Shown here: one piece after another, positions 15,099 through 18,442 of the stretch
Numbering within the stretch: position 1 is the stretch's first letter
How the letters are laid out: each line of letters begins with the position of its first letter
Source of the DNA: an uncultured bacterium
Lineage (GTDB): Bacteria; Actinomycetota; Coriobacteriia; Coriobacteriales; Coriobacteriaceae
NCBI GenBank assembly: GCA_905215725.1
Contig: CAJMRD010000040.1
Span: forward strand, 1 to 18,442
Reading direction: 5' to 3'
DNA length: 18,442 nt
Translations under genes and position numbers: made by a program
Notes under the pieces: model-generated
Told to the model about the DNA's origin: nothing
Databases searched by the model: none
What the model saw: the letters and a program-made list of their open reading frames with translations, nothing else

Positions 15099-15245
15099 AT
15101 TCCGCCCCCCGCGGAGCAACTGGGTGAACCGTCGCGTTTATTTAGGGAGCCCACACAGTCGTACCTAGTACAGGTATCCTTCGTTGTTAAGGACGCTGGA
15201 ACAGTCGATGAGGGCACCCACCTGTTTTAGGTGGGTTCATTTTCG
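15099..15245 (+). ncRNA. Candidate structured non-coding RNA or riboswitch-like leader
   Basis: The region folds unusually well. Hairpin TCCGC-CCCCC-GCGGA lies at 15101-15115. A three-way junction follows with no unpaired linkers: 15156-15161 with 15194-15198 (one bulged U), hairpin 15162-15176 (5 bp, 5-base loop) and hairpin 15177-15193 (5 bp, 7-base loop). Around it 15149-15152 can pair with 15212-15215, and TGGGTG at 15121-15126 with CACCCA at 15215-15220. The 3' end is an 8-bp hairpin (15216-15223 with 15229-15236) followed by TCATTTTCG, a modest terminator. The outer stem and the terminal hairpin share bases and cannot both form. It could be a stand-alone RNA such as 6S, or a leader controlling wecA 230 bases downstream. 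I could not match it securely to any known family. There is no coding alternative. Confidence 0.55.
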
Positions 15246-15474
15246 TAACGTGGGGGGTGGTTTTCTTTTGCCGAAAATCACCATTACAGTCCATATGGAT
15301 CCCCGCCGGCATCCCGACAAGCCATCGACAACATCCCAATATCTGGTAAGCGCGTGATTATCGCTGCGTGCAATTCCATGCACCCCCCTTGGTCGAGTAT
15401 TATGGTTCGGCTATGCCCTTTGCGCATGGCGTTCTTCTGACCTTTTCCTTCGACGCTTGGCGGTTTTTAGATTC
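15246..15474 (+). other. Untranslated stretch before wecA
   Basis: Beyond the RNA candidate, a 10-bp hairpin with one G-U pair on the plus strand occurs at 15256-15282 (GGTGGTTTTC paired with GAAAATCACC), without a U tail. A possible -10 TATTAT lies at 15398-15403 without a good -35. I see no gene with a ribosome site here. Confidence 0.4.
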
Positions 15475-16674
15475 ATGGCTTCATCCCCGAGCTACATACC
15501 GTACCTATGCGTGGCAGCGGCGGCCTTTATCACGACCTTCCTCACGGTACCCCTGGTCAAGCGCCTGGCAATCAAGCTCGACGCCGTCGACTATCCTTCT
15601 AAGCGCCGCATCAACACCAAGCCCATCCCGCGTTTGGGCGGAACGGCGGTGTTTTTGGGCCTGGTCGTCGCCTGCACTGTGCAAATCCTAGGCACCTGGT
15701 ACCTGGGTTGGCCGCCCGTTTTGGTGCCCCACCCCCGTCTGCACATCAGCTACCCCATACTTGCGCTTTCTTTTACCGTTATCTTTGCGACCGGCGCTAT
15801 CGACGACGTCTTCCAGCTCACGCCCAAGCAAAAGCTGGCCGGACAGGTCCTCGCCGCGCTTATCGCCTGCATGGGCGGCCTGCGGATCGGCGTCATCGTC
15901 AACCCGTTTGCTCCCGGCGAGATCATGCTCGGATGGCTCGCCTACCCCATTACCGTGATCTATCTGGTGGCATTCACCAACATCATTAACCTCATCGACG
16001 GCCTCGACGGCTTGGCCACGGGCATCTGCGGCATCGCATCGTTCACCATGTTTTCGATGGCTGTTCTCTCGGGCCGCATCGACGCCGCCGCGCTCTCCAT
16101 TGCGCTCTTTGGCGCCTGTCTGGCCTTTTTGCGCTACAACTTCAACCCCGCAAGCATCTTCTTGGGCGACTCGGGGTCGTTGCTTCTGGGCTTTGCGCTG
16201 GGCTCCATCTCGCTGCTCAACGTGAGCCGCACCGCCGCACTCACCTCGCTTATCATCCCGCTCATCGTTGCCGGCGTGCCCATCATCGACACGTTTAGCG
16301 CCATTGTGCGCCGCAAGCGCGCCCACATTAGCATCGGGCAGGCCGACAAGGGCCACATCCACCACCGCCTGATCCAAGAAGGCTACAACCAAAAACAGGC
16401 CGTGCTGCTCATCTATGCCTGGTGCATCATGCTTTCGGCCGGCGCCGCCGCGATTAACCAGGTCGAGGTGCCCATGCGCGTGCTCATCTTTACCGTGCTC
16501 GCCATTGGCTCGGCGGCCTTCGCCAAGCATCTACATCTATTTGAGCCCGTGCTGCTCCACCATTACAACAAGCGCACGCACGAAGATGAGCTGGTCACCC
16601 CCGACGACCCCGCTTTTAAGCAGGAGGAGCAGGCAGCCGAGGAGCGCAAAGAAGAGCGCCACCACAAGCTCTAG
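15475..16674 (+). CDS. wecA: Undecaprenyl-phosphate N-acetylglucosaminyl-1-phosphate transferase (WecA/TagO type)
   Basis: Starts envelope glycopolymers by moving a sugar-1-phosphate, usually GlcNAc-1-P, from UDP to undecaprenyl phosphate at the inner face of the membrane. The product is about 399 residues with roughly 10-11 hydrophobic helices. Family motifs: the metal-binding NLIDGLDGLA (Asp175, Asp178), the GDSGSLLLGF block (Asp232), and HIHHRL at 294-299, which marks the WecA/TagO branch rather than MraY. The C-terminal tail of about 50 residues is highly charged and cytoplasmic. The start is uncertain: neither the ATG at 15475 nor an in-frame TTG at 15457 has a good ribosome site. The polymer served (teichoic acid-like, capsule or other glycan) cannot be told, as no other glycan genes are in view. 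trpS follows at 159 bases. Confidence 0.93.
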   Translation: MASSPSYIPYLCVAAAAFITTFLTVPLVKRLAIKLDAVDYPSKRRINTKPIPRLGGTAVFLGLVVACTVQILGTWYLGWPPVLVPHPRLHISYPILALSFTVIFATGAIDDVFQLTPKQKLAGQVLAALIACMGGLRIGVIVNPFAPGEIMLGWLAYPITVIYLVAFTNIINLIDGLDGLATGICGIASFTMFSMAVLSGRIDAAALSIALFGACLAFLRYNFNPASIFLGDSGSLLLGFALGSISLLNVSRTAALTSLIIPLIVAGVPIIDTFSAIVRRKRAHISIGQADKGHIHHRLIQEGYNQKQAVLLIYAWCIMLSAGAAAINQVEVPMRVLIFTVLAIGSAAFAKHLHLFEPVLLHHYNKRTHEDELVTPDDPAFKQEEQAAEERKEERHHKL

Positions 16675-16833
16675 GGCAAGCTGCCGAGGATGTGCCAAGG
16701 CACCGTTGGCCAAGCGCGGCCACGCCGCGCCCATCGCACAAGCCACCCCTCTCCCGCCCCTCGCCTCCTTACGCCCCGCCCCTCCAATAAACGCGTTATC
16801 ATCAAAACCTGCGAACGAACGTTAGGAGCAATC

Positions 16834-17883
16834 ATGCCAAACGAGAACAGCTACGAAGTCGCGCTGCAAAAGAGCAACGCCATTCGCGAGGGCCTGGCCA
16901 AGACGCCCGAGAAGTTCACCATGCTTACCGGCGACCGCCCCACCGGCCGTCTGCACCTGGGTCACTACTTTGGCACCCTCAAGGGCCGCGTGGAGCTGCA
17001 GAACATGGGCGCCAGGACCAACGTACTCATCGCCGACTACCAGGTCATCACCGACCGCGACACCACCGAGCACATCCAGGACAACGTGTACAACATGGTC
17101 ATGGACTACCTTGCCTGCGGCATCGACCCCGACAAGGCCATGATCTACGCGCACTCCGCCGTGCCCGCCGCCAACCAGCTCATGCTGCCGTTCCTGTCGC
17201 TGGTGTCCGAGGCCGAGCTGGCGCGCAACCCCACGGTCAAGGCCGAGATGGAGGCCTCGGGGCACGAGCTCACCGGCCTTCTGCTCACCTACCCGGTGCA
17301 CCAGGCCTGCGACATCCTGTTCTGCAAGGGCAATGTGGTGCCCGTCGGCCGCGACCAGCTGCCGCACATCGAGCTCACCCGCACCATCGCCCGCCGCTTT
17401 AACAACCGCTACGGCAAGGTGTTCCCCGAGGTCGACGCGCTGCTGTCCGAGACCCCGCTGCTGCCCGGCCTGGACGGTCGCAAGATGAGCAAGAGCTACG
17501 GCAACGCCATCAACATCTCGATGACCGCCGAGGAGACGGCCAAGCGCATCAAGAAGAGCCAGACCGACTCCGAGCGCATGATCACGTTCGATCCCGAGAA
17601 CCGCCCCGGCGTGTCCGGCCTGCTTTCGACGGCCGCCATCTGCACCGGCCGTTCCGAGGTCGAGATTGCCGAGGAGATTGGCATGGGCGGCTCCGGCCAG
17701 CTCAAGAAGTACGTGACCGAGGCCGTCAACGAGTACTTCGCACCGATCCGCGAGCGTCGCCAGCGCTACGAGAACGATCTGGACTATGTGAAGGACGTCC
17801 TGCACGAGGGCAACCGTCGCGCCAACGAGATCGCCGATCAGACCCTGGCAGAGGTTCAGGACGCCATGGGCATGGTGTACTAG
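16834..17883 (+). CDS. trpS: Tryptophanyl-tRNA synthetase
   Basis: Charges tRNA-Trp with tryptophan; class Ic aminoacyl-tRNA synthetase acting as a dimer. The start is the ATG at 16834 (MPNENSYEVALQ, 349 residues), with TAGGAG 5 bases upstream; the frame is open earlier but through non-coding C-rich DNA. HLGH at 41-44 inside TGDRPTGRLHLGHYFGTLKG is the HIGH motif, and KMSKS at 217-221 is exact. The Rossmann domain, helical anticodon domain and overall length are normal. Codon use is very regular and GC-rich, as expected for a well-expressed gene. The 159-base gap after wecA contains GC-rich hairpins (one around 16716-16732) but no T-box or Trp leader peptide that I can recognise. A strong terminator follows. 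Confidence 0.97.
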   Translation: MPNENSYEVALQKSNAIREGLAKTPEKFTMLTGDRPTGRLHLGHYFGTLKGRVELQNMGARTNVLIADYQVITDRDTTEHIQDNVYNMVMDYLACGIDPDKAMIYAHSAVPAANQLMLPFLSLVSEAELARNPTVKAEMEASGHELTGLLLTYPVHQACDILFCKGNVVPVGRDQLPHIELTRTIARRFNNRYGKVFPEVDALLSETPLLPGLDGRKMSKSYGNAINISMTAEETAKRIKKSQTDSERMITFDPENRPGVSGLLSTAAICTGRSEVEIAEEIGMGGSGQLKKYVTEAVNEYFAPIRERRQRYENDLDYVKDVLHEGNRRANEIADQTLAEVQDAMGMVY

Positions 17884-17919
17884 CCGCCGCAGGCAAGCCT
17901 CATCGACGCCGCGCGACCA

Positions 17920-17951
17920 CGGCGCCCCCTCAGCGGAGGGGGCGCCGTTTT
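17920..17951 (+). terminator. Intrinsic terminator of trpS
   Basis: A perfect 11-bp GC stem (17920-17930 with 17937-17947), 6-base loop and TTTT follow the trpS stop codon. On the minus strand there is no U tail, so it works for trpS, although it also sits just after the convergent gene's stop. Confidence 0.94.
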
Positions 17952-18442
17952 CTATACCGTGTCCTCCAGGTCCATCTGCATGAGCTGGACGCTCTCGCGC
18001 ATGCGCTGGGCATGGGCGCGGGAGAGCCGGTCGTCCTCGTAGGCGCTCTGGATCTGCTCCAGCTCGAAGGTATAGGCCTTGCGCTTGATGTCCTCGGTGC
18101 GGTCGCCGGCCTTGATGACGGAGGTCACCGTGGGCCGCGCATCGCGCAGCGCCGCCACCGAGCGCTGGTACTCCACGAGCACCGCCGCCGCGTCCTCGGT
18201 GGGCACCTGGCTGGAAGCGACGGCCGCTTCCAAATGCTCCACGGCATAGGTGCGCGTGGCCGTCTGCAGCCAGCGCATCTCCTCGGTCTGCTCGGCCAGC
18301 TCCGTGTTGCCCGGCAGCTCGCGCAGCACCGCGCGCACGCCGCGGTGCCACAGCGCCCGGAAGCGGCCGTTCCAGCGCTTCAACGTGCCGTGCCCCTTGC
18401 CGTGCTGCAGAAGCTGCATGGCCTGCTCGAGACGCCCCATGT
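17952..18442 (-). CDS. C-terminal part of a probable CPA1-type cation/proton antiporter
   Basis: The frame ends at 17952 and is still open at the right edge (about 163 codons), so the N-terminal part is outside. An ATG lies at 18438-18440 but is probably internal, since no ribosome site can be seen and the frame continues. The visible part is soluble and helical, with a run of charged heptad-like segments (TEEMRWLQTATRTYAVEHLE, then IKRKAYTFELEQIQSAYEDD) ending LMQMDLEDTV. This resembles the cytoplasmic tail of Na+/H+ antiporters of the NhaP/YjcE group, which ends with a similar E-R/Q-L-D pattern. No membrane helices are in view, so the call rests on the tail alone. A different coiled-coil protein is possible. 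It converges on trpS. Confidence 0.55.
   Translation of the reverse strand, partial: MGRLEQAMQLLQHGKGHGTLKRWNGRFRALWHRGVRAVLRELPGNTELAEQTEEMRWLQTATRTYAVEHLEAAVASSQVPTEDAAAVLVEYQRSVAALRDARPTVTSVIKAGDRTEDIKRKAYTFELEQIQSAYEDDRLSRAHAQRMRESVQLMQMDLEDTV

Noticed and set aside
15117..15140. T-box-like string (GGGTGAACCGTCGCG)
   Set aside because: The T-box consensus AGGGTGGNACCGCG is not met, no Stem I specifier region lies upstream, and the downstream gene is not an amino-acid gene.
15117..15180. Resemblance to the ydaO (c-di-AMP) riboswitch (GGGTGAA, GGGAGCC)
   Set aside because: The diagnostic 3' block with CAGCTAACCTCG-type sequence is missing and the fold I see differs; kept only as a model to test.
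16822..18351. Long open frame opposite trpS and across the convergent gene (509 codons)
   Set aside because: Antisense to trpS and in a different frame from the convincing tail-like protein at 17952-18442; composition is not protein-like.
1..18442. CRISPR arrays, rRNA, prophage, transposase or defence genes
   Set aside because: No regularly spaced repeats, rRNA signatures, integrases or transposases were seen on either strand; the gene content is housekeeping.

Overview
The window looks like chromosomal DNA from a high-GC, gut-type actinobacterium of the Coriobacteriia, most likely Collinsella or a close relative. The grounds are the GC-rich codon use, an extremely long Ala/Glu/Lys-rich N-terminal extension on Rho, the CarD-type regulator, and conserved repeat-like intergenic terminators. 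The genus is an inference from style; no database search was run.

Layout. 1-693 (-): 5' part of a two-helix membrane protein that runs off the left edge. 1007-3562 (-): rho, with its own terminator and an extended -10 promoter. 3563-4090: a low-GC gap with a 26-bp inverted repeat whose two arms encode the same short peptide in opposite directions, followed by the argS terminator. 4091-5944 (-): argS, divergent from 6287-6772 (+) carD/cdnL and 6881-7480 (+), an HD-domain protein. The last gene is bracketed by two almost identical 41-bp terminator hairpins. 7551-11595: proA (-), a divergent proline-iminopeptidase-like hydrolase (+), then proB (-). 11675-13180 (-): pncB, upstream of proB. 13265-13723 (-): a small charged protein with a C-terminal membrane anchor, directly after the terminator of a tRNA-Ala(CGC) gene. 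14011-14949 (-): a PflX-like (COG1313) radical SAM protein. 14965-15474: a long gap with a candidate structured RNA. 15475-16674 (+): WecA/TagO-type glycosyl-1-phosphate transferase. 16834-17883 (+): trpS. 17952-18442 (-): C-terminal end of a probable CPA1-type cation/proton antiporter.

The genes are mostly housekeeping: transcription termination and initiation (rho, carD), translation (argS, trpS, tRNA-Ala), proline synthesis and release (proA, proB, hydrolase), NAD salvage (pncB) and envelope polymer initiation (wecA). I see no phage, CRISPR, restriction or defence island.

The least ordinary material is intergenic. First, the RNA candidate at about 15099-15245 can fold a three-way junction with no unpaired linkers. 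Its outer stem would compete with the terminal hairpin, as in a switch. Second, the inverted-repeat element at 3819-3968 carries peptide-like arms. Third, repeat-like terminators and a 27-bp tandem repeat lie next to the proline genes.
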